Below are positions 17,395 through 25,064 of a DNA stretch of 32,265 bases, in pieces; within the stretch, counting starts at the first letter, position 1, and every line of letters starts with the position of its first letter. Origin of the DNA: a bacterium (GTDB lineage: Bacteria; Caldisericota; Caldisericia; Cryosericales; Cryosericaceae); contig JAJFTL010000035.1 of assembly GCA_021373025.1 (NCBI GenBank), forward strand, positions 1 to 32,265, written 5' to 3'. The position numbers and the translations under genes are program-made. A model generated the notes under the pieces. That model worked only from the letters and a program-made list of their open reading frames with translations, had not been told where the DNA came from and did no database searches.

Positions 17395-18657
17395 ATGGAC
17401 ATCCTGGTCGTCGGTTCCGGAGGACGCGAGCATGCCCTGTGCTGGAAGATGCGGCAGAGTCCATTGGCAAAACGCCTGTGGGCCGCGCCTGGAAACGCCG
17501 GCATCGCGCAGTGTGCCAGGTGCGTTCCCATAGCGGCGAACGACACGCCCGGCATCGTCGCGTTCTCGGTGAGCCATGCCGTGGACCTCGTCGTCGTTGG
17601 TCCTGAAGACCCATTGACGAAGGGCCTTGCCGACCACCTCCGCGCTGCAGGTGTTCGTGTCCTGGGTCCTGGAGCGGACGGGGCACGGCTTGAGGGGAGC
17701 AAGACGTTTACAAAGGACTTCTGCCATCGGCACGGCATCCCGACGGCACGTGCCATCGCATGTGCCAGCGCCGCAGAAGCGCTGGGGCATCTGGGCGACC
17801 TGGGGTTTCCCGTCGTCGTGAAAGCGGACGGTCTTGCGGCCGGGAAAGGCGTCATTGTCGCTGCCAACCGGGAGGAAGTACAGTCAGCGGTGGAGCGGCT
17901 GTCGGGAACGGGTCATCTGCTGCTCGAGGAATTCCTGGCGGGCAGGGAATGTTCACTGCTCTACCTGTGTGACGGGCACGCCATGGTCCCGCTCGCTCCC
18001 GCCCGTGACTACAAGCGGGTGGACGATGGAGACCGGGGGCCCAATACCGGTGGTATGGGTGCGTACAGCCCTGTTCCGGATGCCGGGCCGGACGTCCAGC
18101 GGGAGGCAGGCAGACAGATCGCGCAGAAGGTGCTGGCAGGGCTCGCCGACGAGCACATCGATTACCGCGGGGTCCTGTATGCCGGCTGCATGCTGACCGG
18201 GGATGGTCTCAAGGTCTTGGAGTTCAACTGCCGGTTTGGCGATCCGGAGACGCAGGTTCTGATGCCGCGCGTGGACGGAGACATCGTTCCTGCCCTCACG
18301 GCCTGCGCCGACGGGCGCCTCGACGGTGTCCGGATCGGATGGCGGGACGAGGCGGCGGTGTGCGTGCAGATGGTGTCACGCGGATACCCGGCGGCACCGG
18401 AGACGGGTATGATGATCACAGGACTGGAGGATGTTCCCGAGGACGTGGTTGTCTTTCATGGAGGCACAAGGAGGGAGAACGATCACGTCATGACGGCCGG
18501 TGGTCGCGTGCTAGGCGTCACTGCCTGCGGTGCCACGATGGCGCAGGCGCGGGAACGGGCATACGCCGGCATAGGGGCCGTCCGGTTCGAGGGTGCGCAC
18601 TGGCGCACGGATATCGCTGCGCAGCAGGGCGTTACAGCAAAGGAGGAACGACAATGA
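17395..18657 (+). CDS. purD: GAR synthetase PurD
   Basis: PurD ligates glycine to phosphoribosylamine with ATP, the second step of the pathway. The 420-residue ATP-grasp protein starts MDILVVGSGGREHALCWKM. It shows FPVVVKADGLAAGKGV (ATP-grasp B domain), GPNTGGMGAYSP and LEFNCRFGDPETQVLMPR (metal and glycine site). The start lies 2 nt after purH and has only a weak upstream G-rich site, so it is probably expressed by coupling. It ends in an ATGA overlap with purB. Confidence 0.97.
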   Translation: MDILVVGSGGREHALCWKMRQSPLAKRLWAAPGNAGIAQCARCVPIAANDTPGIVAFSVSHAVDLVVVGPEDPLTKGLADHLRAAGVRVLGPGADGARLEGSKTFTKDFCHRHGIPTARAIACASAAEALGHLGDLGFPVVVKADGLAAGKGVIVAANREEVQSAVERLSGTGHLLLEEFLAGRECSLLYLCDGHAMVPLAPARDYKRVDDGDRGPNTGGMGAYSPVPDAGPDVQREAGRQIAQKVLAGLADEHIDYRGVLYAGCMLTGDGLKVLEFNCRFGDPETQVLMPRVDGDIVPALTACADGRLDGVRIGWRDEAAVCVQMVSRGYPAAPETGMMITGLEDVPEDVVVFHGGTRRENDHVMTAGGRVLGVTACGATMAQARERAYAGIGAVRFEGAHWRTDIAAQQGVTAKEERQ

Positions 18658-19970
18658 TCGATCGATATGCACTGCCACCGGTACGCGCAATCTGGACCGA
18701 GCGGGCTCAGTACGAGCGGTGGCTGGAGGTAGAGTGCGCCGTCGTGGCGGCGTGGGAGGAACTGGGGGCGGCTCCTGCCGGGACAGCTGACCGGATCCGC
18801 CGGGCCGCGGTCATCGATGTCGACGATATTCACGCCATCGAGGCGACGGTCGACCATGATGTCATTGCCTTCATCACGTCGACGACGCACGCCATGGGCG
18901 ACGAGGCGCGTTTCTTTCACCTGGGGATGACCTCCTCGGATGTTGTCGATACGGCGCTGGGGCTTGCACTGAAGCAGTCGGGACAGCTGCTCCTGCAACA
19001 GCTGGACACACTGCGCGGCGTTCTTGCCGACCAGGCAGTGCGGTACCGCGGTACCGTGGTGGTGGGAAGGACGCATGGCATCCACGCCGAACCGACCTCC
19101 TTTGGGCTCAAGTTCCTGTCCTGGCTTGCGGAGACGGAACGGAACCAGGAGCGACTGGCACATGCCACGGAGGGTGTCGCCTGTGGCAAGATCTCCGGCG
19201 CGGTCGGCAACTATGCCAACATCGATCCGCGCGTTGAGCAGATAGCTCTCGGTCGACTCGGCCTGGCTGCTTCCAAATGCTCCACACAGATCGTTCCCCG
19301 CGATCAGCATGCAGAGTTTGTGGCGGCACTCGCGCTGGTGGGTGCTCAGGTGGAACGCATGGCAACCGAGATCCGCCATCTGCAGCGCACGGAGGTGCGC
19401 GAGGCCCAGGAGCCGTTCAAGCCAGGGCAACGGGGATCATCGGCGATGCCGCACAAGAAGAACCCGATCCTGTGCGAGCGCCTCTGCGGGATGGCCCGGC
19501 TGCTGCGCGGGTACGTGACGGCGGCGTACGAGGATGTCGCCCTGTGGCACGAGCGTGATATCTCCCACTCGTCGGTGGAGCGTGTCATCCTGCCGGACGC
19601 GGTGATGATGACGTACTACATGCTGGACCGCGTGACCTGGCTGATGGAGGGCCTGATCGTGGACGCCGACCGCATGGAGACCAACTTTGCCGTGTCGCAC
19701 AATCTCGTCTTCTCGCAGCGCGTCATGCTGGCGCTCGTTGGGCGGGGCATGTCACGCGAGGACGCATATACCCTGGTGCAGGGGCTTGCGCTCGCGGCAT
19801 GGGAACATGGAGCCGACTTCCGAACCCTGTGTGCGGCAGAGGCACGCATTGGTGCGCTGCTCCCGCCTGCGGAGCTGGAGGCTCTTTTTGAACCGCAGTA
19901 TTACCTGAGGAACATCGGACCGGTCTATGCGCGGTTTGGTCTGGACAAGACAAAGGAGGAACAGTCATGA
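18654..19970 (+). CDS. purB: Adenylosuccinate lyase PurB
   Basis: PurB acts twice, splitting SAICAR to AICAR and adenylosuccinate to AMP, releasing fumarate each time. The 438-residue product begins MIDRYALPPVRAIWTERAQYERWLEVE and has TTHAMGDEARFFHLGMTSSD and GRTHGIHAEPTSFG. The fumarase/lyase signature GSSAMPHKKNP near residue 260 contains the flexible-loop catalytic Ser. AAAGGAGG lies a few nt before the ATG at 18654, which overlaps the purD stop. The 4-nt overlap with purA matches its second role in the AMP branch. Confidence 0.97.
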   Translation: MIDRYALPPVRAIWTERAQYERWLEVECAVVAAWEELGAAPAGTADRIRRAAVIDVDDIHAIEATVDHDVIAFITSTTHAMGDEARFFHLGMTSSDVVDTALGLALKQSGQLLLQQLDTLRGVLADQAVRYRGTVVVGRTHGIHAEPTSFGLKFLSWLAETERNQERLAHATEGVACGKISGAVGNYANIDPRVEQIALGRLGLAASKCSTQIVPRDQHAEFVAALALVGAQVERMATEIRHLQRTEVREAQEPFKPGQRGSSAMPHKKNPILCERLCGMARLLRGYVTAAYEDVALWHERDISHSSVERVILPDAVMMTYYMLDRVTWLMEGLIVDADRMETNFAVSHNLVFSQRVMLALVGRGMSREDAYTLVQGLALAAWEHGADFRTLCAAEARIGALLPPAELEALFEPQYYLRNIGPVYARFGLDKTKEEQS

Positions 19971-21220
19971 GACGTGTCGCAGTCGTGGGCGCCCAGTGGG
20001 GCGACGAAGGCAAAGGCAAGGTCGTCAACTATTTTGCCAAAGAGTTCGAATGGATCGTCCGGTTTGCCGGCGGCGCCAACGCAGGGCACACCGTCTACGT
20101 CCATGACCGGAAGTATGTCAACCATCTCCTGCCGTGCATTGTTCCGGATGGTCCCGGCAGGGGATTCCTGGGGGCCGGCATGGTCGTGGATCTGCAGCAG
20201 CTCGTGGGTGAGCTCGAGGCGCTGGCCGCCGACTTCCCCGGCGTCGGGGCCAAGTTCGCCGTGGACCCCGAGGTATTCCTCGTCCTGCCGTGGCACAAGC
20301 AGCAGGACATCCTCCTGGAGAAGATGCGCGCTGCACCGATCGGGACGACCGGCCGTGGCATCGGACCGGCGTACACCGACAAGGCGTCGCGCGAGGGGAT
20401 CAAGCTGTGTCACCTGTTTGACGAGCAGATGCTGAAGGAACGGCTTGAGAACTCATGGCATATGAAGCAGATCCTGTACCAGGGACAGCTCACCATGCCA
20501 CCGGCAGAGGTGGCGGCCGAACTCATCCGCTTGAGAGACCGGCTCACGAAGCTCGGCGTGCAGTTCACCAGCGCCGTGGATATGGGCAACGTTTTTCGCA
20601 GCACGTCCGTGCTCTTTGAGGGAGCGCAGGGCGTCCTCCTGGACCTGGACTTCGGCACCTTCCCGTTCGTGACCTCCGGCTCGTGCATGGCGCACGGCGT
20701 CTCCTCGGTCGGGTTCTCAACCTTTGAGCTGGACGACGTGGCCGGCGTCCTCAAGGCGTACACGACGCGTGTTGGTGCCGGACCCTTCCCGACTGAGGAA
20801 GACAGCTCCGTTACCCAGGGCATCCGCGAACGCGGAAAAGAATACGGTGCCACGACCGGGCGACCGCGTCGCGTCGGCTGGTTGGACCTGCCCGGACTGC
20901 GGTACGCCGCCATTCGGTCGGGACTCACGAGCTTCGTCATCACCAAGGCGGACGTCCTCAACGGTCTGGAAACCGTCAAGGTGTGTACAGGATACCGCAT
21001 CGACGGCGTCGTGCGCGATATCCCGTCCACGTCGCACGACTTCTTCGTCGCCGAACCGGTGTATGTGGAGCTGCCCGGCTGGCCGTCGACCAACCATGTC
21101 AATTTCCTCAAGTACATGACGTTCATCGAAGAGCAGGTGCACGTGCCCATCACGTACATCTCGTATGGACCGAAAACGGACGAGATGGAGACAAAGGACA
21201 ACCTCATCATGAGCATGTAG
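19967..21220 (+). CDS. purA: Adenylosuccinate synthetase PurA
   Basis: PurA condenses IMP with aspartate using GTP, the first committed step to AMP. The 417-residue product has GAQWGDEGKGK with the P-loop at residues 12-18, FAGGANAGHTVYV, GTTGRGIGPAYTDKA, LFEGAQGVLLDLDFGTFPFVTS, TTRVGAGPFPTE and GRPRRVGWLDLPGLRYA. It is the last gene of the twelve. It overlaps purB by 4 nt and has AAAGGAGGA upstream. No clear intrinsic terminator is visible in the 143 nt that follow; only a weak CCCC/GGGG hairpin (21281-21295) was seen. Confidence 0.97.
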   Translation: MRRVAVVGAQWGDEGKGKVVNYFAKEFEWIVRFAGGANAGHTVYVHDRKYVNHLLPCIVPDGPGRGFLGAGMVVDLQQLVGELEALAADFPGVGAKFAVDPEVFLVLPWHKQQDILLEKMRAAPIGTTGRGIGPAYTDKASREGIKLCHLFDEQMLKERLENSWHMKQILYQGQLTMPPAEVAAELIRLRDRLTKLGVQFTSAVDMGNVFRSTSVLFEGAQGVLLDLDFGTFPFVTSGSCMAHGVSSVGFSTFELDDVAGVLKAYTTRVGAGPFPTEEDSSVTQGIRERGKEYGATTGRPRRVGWLDLPGLRYAAIRSGLTSFVITKADVLNGLETVKVCTGYRIDGVVRDIPSTSHDFFVAEPVYVELPGWPSTNHVNFLKYMTFIEEQVHVPITYISYGPKTDEMETKDNLIMSM

Positions 21221-21309
21221 GGCTGGTGTGCTGAAACCGCGATCAAGCAAACCTGTTCTTGTGCAATCGTTCTGGAGTAACCCCGGTGTGTGGGGCGACA
21301 ATTCTGACA

Positions 21310-21324
21310 TCGCGTTCGACGCGA
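21310..21324. repeat. Short palindrome upstream of the GGDEF gene
   Basis: TCGCGT (21310-21315) and ACGCGA (21319-21324) form an inverted repeat around TCG, 40 nt before the gene start and just upstream of its predicted -35. It could be an operator. The evidence is symmetry only. Confidence 0.3.
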
Positions 21325-21338
21325 CTGAGACAGAGCAG

Positions 21339-21365
21339 TTGAGTAATCATTGACAGGACTATAAT
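21339..21365 (+). promoter_or_regulatory. Possible promoter overlapping the start of the GGDEF gene
   Basis: A perfect TATAAT (21360-21365) overlaps the first candidate start codon, with TTGAGT (21339-21344) 15 nt upstream. Transcription from it would begin near 21372, at the second in-frame ATG (21373). A leaderless mRNA would result. TATAAT could be chance, and AGGA (21355-21358) may instead serve as a ribosome binding site for the ATG at 21364. Confidence 0.35.
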
Positions 21366-23595
21366 GCAAAGTATGGATCCAGAGACGGAGACACAAGAGA
21401 CAGGAGGAAAAAGTAGTTCTGGAGTTGGTCTCCAGACGGAACTGCAGCATTTGTATGAAAAAGCGTTTGACATGTCCGACCGGGATGCTCGCGCCGCCAA
21501 GGCCATGGCAGATGAGATCTACTCGCGGGCTGAAGCCGCAGGCGACTTCTACTGGCAGGCTCTGTCCCGGTATCTCGCCGGTTTCTGTCTCTACAACGTG
21601 AGCGAGTATGACAGCGCCATGCAGGAGTTTGAGCATGGTGACCAGATTGCGCAGACGCACGATCTCCCGGCCCTCGTCGTCAAGTTTCGCAATGGGTATG
21701 GCGCCATCTTTGAACGTCTTGGACGGTATCATCAGGCGGTCGAGCAATTCGCCGAGGGCTTGAAGCGGGCCAGGGAAATGGGCCTGAAGAGTGACGCGGC
21801 ACACTTCCTGGTCAACATGGGAGAGGTCTGTCTCCTCATGGGCGATACGGCGCAAGCCTTGGCGTTCGAGTTGGAGGCTGAGGGATACGTCGTGCAGCTG
21901 CCCGACGAGCGCAGATTTGCCATCGATGTGTACTACAACCTTGGGGAGGCGCAGGCCAGGAGTGGCCTCATGGAAGAAGCAGAACGCTCCTACCGTCGAA
22001 GCCTTGAGGCGGCCACGACGTGTGAGAATATGATCTCACAGGTGGAAGCGCGTGTCCGTCTGGGCTCGATCCTCGCGAGTCGTGGTCACGACATCGAGGG
22101 ACTTGGCGTTATTAAGGAAGCACTTCGCCTGTGCAGGAGTTGCGGTTTTCCTCTGCAGGAGGCGGCATCGCTTATCGCTCTTGGGCACATCGAGCAGAAC
22201 ATGGGACGCTTTGCAGACGCGGCCCGCGACTATCAGGCGGCAGTCGATGTGGCCAAAGGTCACAAGATGGGGGACCTGCTGCCGTCCGCTCTGGAAGCGC
22301 TGTCCGCTGCAAAAGCTGCCATGGGTAGTTTCGAGGAAGCGTATCAATGCCTTCGTCAGTCGGTCGAGGCCGGACGTGCATGGTCCAGTTCCGAGGCGGC
22401 CAGGACACTGGCCGAGGTGTCGATCGGTGATCGTCTCGAAAAGGCAAGGCGCGAAGCAGATCTTGAGAGGGCTCGACGTGAGGGGCTGGAGTCTGCGAAC
22501 GAACGTCTTCGGATCGTGACGCGCATCGGACGCAGGCTCACGCAGAGTCTTGAGCCTGACGATATCCTCCTCAGGATGTGGAGCGAGCTCTCGGCCACGA
22601 TCGACCTGCAGTGGCTAGCGTTTGGCATCTATAACCCCGAGTCGGGCGAGATCGAGTTTCCTGGCTGGATCGAGTCAGGCGTCCTTCAGGCTGCGTCATC
22701 TGTCTTTGTGAATGACGAGTCCAGCCTTGCCGCTCTCTGTGTTCGGGAGAAACGCGTCCTTTACTACTCGACATCCGATGAGGCTCGATCCGCATTGAGG
22801 GAGACGTCGCTCATCGCCCTCAAGGCTACGTCCCACAGGGCAGTGCCCGAGAAGGCGGAGACTATGGCGTTCCTTCCTCTGTTTCGGGAAGACGATATCA
22901 TCGGAGTCCTGACGGTACAGAGTGTCAAGGACCATGCATATTCGGACGAGATCGTTGAAATGCTCGAGGCAGTGGCTTCGTTCTGTGCAATCGCTGTCGA
23001 GAACGCCATGATCATGATCCGGCTGAACGAGATGAACCAGATGATCTCGGGCGAAAAGGAACAGGTGGAGAAGGCTGCACTGGCATCGTCCTGGCTGGCC
23101 GAGCACGACAGCCTGACGGGATTGTCCAACCGCCGCTTCCTCCAGAGAGTCCTCGACGAGAACATCCGTCTGGCGGTGCTGCAGGACCAAACTATCGCCG
23201 TGTTCTTCGTTGACATCGATGACTTCAAGAGGATCAACGATACATACGGGCACGACACGGGCGATCAAACACTCATTGCCGTCGGTAAGCGTCTGCTCGC
23301 TGTTTTCCGCGAGGGAGACTACGTCGCGCGCGTTGGTGGGGACGAGTTTGTCGTTGTGGCGCCCGGTGTCAAGCACGTAGTCGGCATTTCGTCCATGGCC
23401 GACAAGCTGGTCGAGGCGTTCAATGAACCCTTTGCGATTGGCAAACACTCGATCTCGATCACAATATCCGTTGGCGTCGCAATCTTCCCGGATCACGGGC
23501 ACACGAGCCAGGAGCTGATCGGGCGCGCCGACGAGGCAATGTACCTGATCAAGAGGACTGGCAAGGGGGCATGGCGAATGTGGTCGGCCTTCTAG
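21364..23595 (+). CDS. TPR-GAF-GGDEF diguanylate cyclase
   Basis: Likely makes cyclic-di-GMP from two GTP in response to a sensed signal. The 743 residues divide into a helical N-terminal region of tetratricopeptide-like repeats (about 15-340; for example NMGEVCLLMGDTAQALAFELEAEGY and YNLGEAQARSGLMEEAERSYRRSLEAA) and a GAF-like domain (about 385-560). A short coiled coil with EKEQVEKAAL leads into a GGDEF domain from HDSLTGLSNRRFL. The active-site GGDEF is intact at 658-662. The inhibitory-site RxxD (REGD, 649-652) is placed correctly five residues before it, so product feedback is expected. No transmembrane segment is seen, so it is cytoplasmic. ATG 21364 or ATG 21373 could be the start. It is a single gene after the purine operon. 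Confidence 0.9.
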   Translation: MQSMDPETETQETGGKSSSGVGLQTELQHLYEKAFDMSDRDARAAKAMADEIYSRAEAAGDFYWQALSRYLAGFCLYNVSEYDSAMQEFEHGDQIAQTHDLPALVVKFRNGYGAIFERLGRYHQAVEQFAEGLKRAREMGLKSDAAHFLVNMGEVCLLMGDTAQALAFELEAEGYVVQLPDERRFAIDVYYNLGEAQARSGLMEEAERSYRRSLEAATTCENMISQVEARVRLGSILASRGHDIEGLGVIKEALRLCRSCGFPLQEAASLIALGHIEQNMGRFADAARDYQAAVDVAKGHKMGDLLPSALEALSAAKAAMGSFEEAYQCLRQSVEAGRAWSSSEAARTLAEVSIGDRLEKARREADLERARREGLESANERLRIVTRIGRRLTQSLEPDDILLRMWSELSATIDLQWLAFGIYNPESGEIEFPGWIESGVLQAASSVFVNDESSLAALCVREKRVLYYSTSDEARSALRETSLIALKATSHRAVPEKAETMAFLPLFREDDIIGVLTVQSVKDHAYSDEIVEMLEAVASFCAIAVENAMIMIRLNEMNQMISGEKEQVEKAALASSWLAEHDSLTGLSNRRFLQRVLDENIRLAVLQDQTIAVFFVDIDDFKRINDTYGHDTGDQTLIAVGKRLLAVFREGDYVARVGGDEFVVVAPGVKHVVGISSMADKLVEAFNEPFAIGKHSISITISVGVAIFPDHGHTSQELIGRADEAMYLIKRTGKGAWRMWSAF

Positions 23596-23637
23596 TGGAA
23601 GTAGTGTCGCTGCCTTCGAGAATGCCCGGGCAATCTG

Positions 23638-23646
23638 TGATATAAT
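23638..23646 (+). promoter_or_regulatory. Predicted extended -10 promoter of ssrA
   Basis: TGATATAAT combines a perfect TATAAT (23641-23646) with the upstream TG of an extended -10 element. No good -35 is seen. Transcription would begin near 23653, giving a tmRNA precursor with about 50 nt of 5' leader. Confidence 0.6.
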
Positions 23647-23665
23647 CAATATGCTTCACCTTGTG

Positions 23666-23688
23666 CACGAGGCAATTGGCCTCTCGTG
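23666..23688 (+). repeat. Hairpin in the tmRNA precursor 5' leader
   Basis: CACGAG (23666-23671) pairs with CTCGTG (23683-23688) around an 11-nt loop. It lies 16 nt before the mature tmRNA 5' end and may help RNase P processing, but this is speculative. Confidence 0.35.
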
Positions 23689-23704
23689 TGGCTGGGAAGT
23701 ATCT

Positions 23705-24059
23705 GGGGGTGCTGGGGTTCGACAGATACGTGAGGTGCAGGGTTGCAGGTAGAGGACGACAGTTGGCCTCTTTAATCATCTGTCACAAAAAAACAAGCCA
23801 ATAACAATTACGCTCTAGCTGCCTAAGCGCGGCTAGCGTTCCTCCGGGCCGTCCATCCCTGGGTCCGTCAGGGGCGCGTCTACAGGGGTCTCGAAGGCGA
23901 GGGTCGTTCCCGTTCCTTGCCCAAGAGTACCAAACGGGAAATCGTGCAGAGCGGGGCGTCGACTCCCGGCCGAGCGCAAGGTACAATGGTCGACTAAACC
24001 TGTAGTAACACTGTGTTTAACGTATTTGGACGCGAGTTCAACTCTCGCCACCTCCACCA
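23705..24059 (+). ncRNA. ssrA: Transfer-messenger RNA (tmRNA)
   Basis: tmRNA with SmpB rescues stalled ribosomes and tags the unfinished protein for degradation. The 5' end GGGGGTG (23705-23711) pairs with CACCTCC (24049-24055), followed by encoded ACCA. The T-arm is GCGAG-TTCAACT-CTCGC (24032-24048). After the acceptor comes the conserved CTGGGGTTCGACAG. The tag frame runs from resume codon GCC (23797) to TAA (23824-23826) and encodes ANNNYALAA, close to the common ANDNYALAA with the degradation-signal end ALAA. The 355-nt length is normal for one-piece tmRNA. A promoter and terminator frame the gene. Confidence 0.96.
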
Positions 24060-24073
24060 TGAACAGAACAACC

Positions 24074-24105
24074 CGCCCACCGGCACCCCAGCCGGTGGGC
24101 GTTTT
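24074..24105 (+). terminator. Intrinsic terminator of ssrA
   Basis: A perfect 11-bp stem, CGCCCACCGGC (24074-24084) with GCCGGTGGGCG (24091-24101), encloses a 6-nt loop and is followed by TTTT. It begins 15 nt after the tmRNA CCA end. Confidence 0.9.
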
Positions 24106-24153
24106 GCTGTGGCAGTGGTAGAATAATGCTGCAGACAGTGGAGGTGGGTATTG

Positions 24154-24885
24154 ATGGCAACTGTAGTGAACGTTGTCATGGAGTACAACGATAAGGGATA
24201 TATGCTCTGGGCCGAACACTATCCTGGAGCGTTCACGCGCGGAAAAACGAAGGAAGAGGCTCTTGGCAAGATTCCCACGGAAGTCCGCTCCTATAACGCA
24301 TGGCGAAACCATGTAGCAACGCAGTCGGATGTTTCGGTCGTCGTCGTTCAGGAATGGAAAACAAACTTGAATGTTGCCGACGCTGACAGTGATGTCATTT
24401 TTGATAGCGAAAAGGCACTGATCACAGAGAACGAATATGTTTTCCTCAAAGAGCTTGTTTTGAAATCAGCGGAGGATTTCAGGACGCTGTATGCTTCCAT
24501 TCCCGACAAGGATCTTGCAGCAAAGCCAGGCCGGAAGACTTTTCATGGGGAAGTGCCGCTGACTGCAAACGCTATGATGACTCATACAAATAGCACAACG
24601 CGCTATTATGCAGCGCAGCTGGGCGTCCAGCTGAAGAATTTGACAGATATTTGCGAGAACCGTTTGAATGCCATAAGCTGCATAGAAAGGCTGCCTGGTT
24701 ATCTGGACTCTCCTGTTGTTCTAGGAGATTACGAGGAATGGTGGTCGCTGAAGAAGGTCCTGCGTCGCTTCCTCTGGCACGATCGCATTCATGCAAAGGC
24801 AATGTACCGCATGGCGGTGTGCCTCTGGGGAGAGGGCGCTGTCGAAAACCCGTTTTGCTTCATGCTGGAGAGTAAAGAGCGCTGA
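24154..24885 (+). CDS. HicB-like N-terminus fused to a DinB-like C-terminal domain
   Basis: The 243-residue product begins with a short alpha/beta segment, VVMEYNDKGYMLWAEHYPGAFTRGKTKEEALGKIPTEV. It resembles the partly degraded RNase H-like fold of HicB-type antitoxins, whose usual pattern is a strand, a G-Y-x-x-x-x-P-x-L-P-G-like loop and then a helix. From about residue 85 the sequence is a helical bundle like DinB/YfiT-type metal proteins: His144 in MMTHTNSTTRYYAAQL, and His209 and His213 in WHDRIHAKAMYRM form the expected three-His set. No HicA toxin is adjacent. The ATG at 24154 has GGAGG at 24140-24144; a TTG at 24151 is also possible. Enzymatic role unknown. Confidence 0.8.
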   Translation: MATVVNVVMEYNDKGYMLWAEHYPGAFTRGKTKEEALGKIPTEVRSYNAWRNHVATQSDVSVVVVQEWKTNLNVADADSDVIFDSEKALITENEYVFLKELVLKSAEDFRTLYASIPDKDLAAKPGRKTFHGEVPLTANAMMTHTNSTTRYYAAQLGVQLKNLTDICENRLNAISCIERLPGYLDSPVVLGDYEEWWSLKKVLRRFLWHDRIHAKAMYRMAVCLWGEGAVENPFCFMLESKER

Positions 24886-24895
24886 GACCGAACAT

Positions 24896-24969
24896 GACGA
24901 TGCTTTCCCTTTGGGGCCGGCGTTAACCTGGAGAGTTTGGCCGGAGTTCAACTCTCGGCATCGTCACCA
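24896..24969 (+). tRNA. tRNA-like element, degenerate (possible pseudo-tRNA)
   Basis: Seventy-four nucleotides have tRNA ends. GACGATG (24896-24902) pairs perfectly with CATCGTC (24959-24965), and encoded ACCA follows (24966-24969). The T-arm CGGAG-TTCAACT-CTCGG (24942-24958) has the same loop as the nearby tmRNA, with one G-G mismatch or a bulged G. The body does not form a normal D-arm. The best anticodon-like loop, CTGGAGA (24929-24935), has only a 3-bp stem, and there is no room for a standard variable loop. A terminator follows at once. It is therefore either a decayed tRNA, a duplicated tRNA/tmRNA end, or an unusual structured RNA. It starts 10 nt after the preceding gene. Confidence 0.4.
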
Positions 24970-24975
24970 GAGATC

Positions 24976-25013
24976 AAGCAGCTCACGGGTGTTGGACCTG
25001 TGAGCTGCTTTGC
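24976..25013 (+). terminator. Intrinsic terminator after the tRNA-like element
   Basis: A perfect 11-bp stem, AAGCAGCTCAC (24976-24986) with GTGAGCTGCTT (25000-25010), encloses a 13-nt loop, with only a short T-rich tail. It begins 6 nt after the CCA end of the tRNA-like element, as expected for the end of a small RNA transcript. Confidence 0.7.
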
Positions 25014-25064
25014 TGTACACTTCGGGTGGGAGCTACTCACTAGCTCCGCATGGGGAGACACTGC

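Noticed and set aside
21350-21365. TTGACA next to TATAAT before the GGDEF gene as one promoter
   Set aside because: The two hexamers are only 4 nt apart; the TATAAT was considered with the upstream TTGAGT instead.
20410-21855. Long antisense open frame (481 codons) opposite purA and the GGDEF gene
   Set aside because: It is opposite two certain genes and shows no domain features.
24896-24969. A normal, functional tRNA-Ser (anticodon-like GGA)
   Set aside because: The anticodon stem has only three pairs, there is no D-arm and no long variable arm as tRNA-Ser needs; called tRNA-like only.
24032-24969. Integrated genetic element between tmRNA 3' end and the tRNA-like element, with att repeats
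   Set aside because: The shared stretch is only about 14 nt and is explained by T-arm conservation; no integrase gene is present in the interval.
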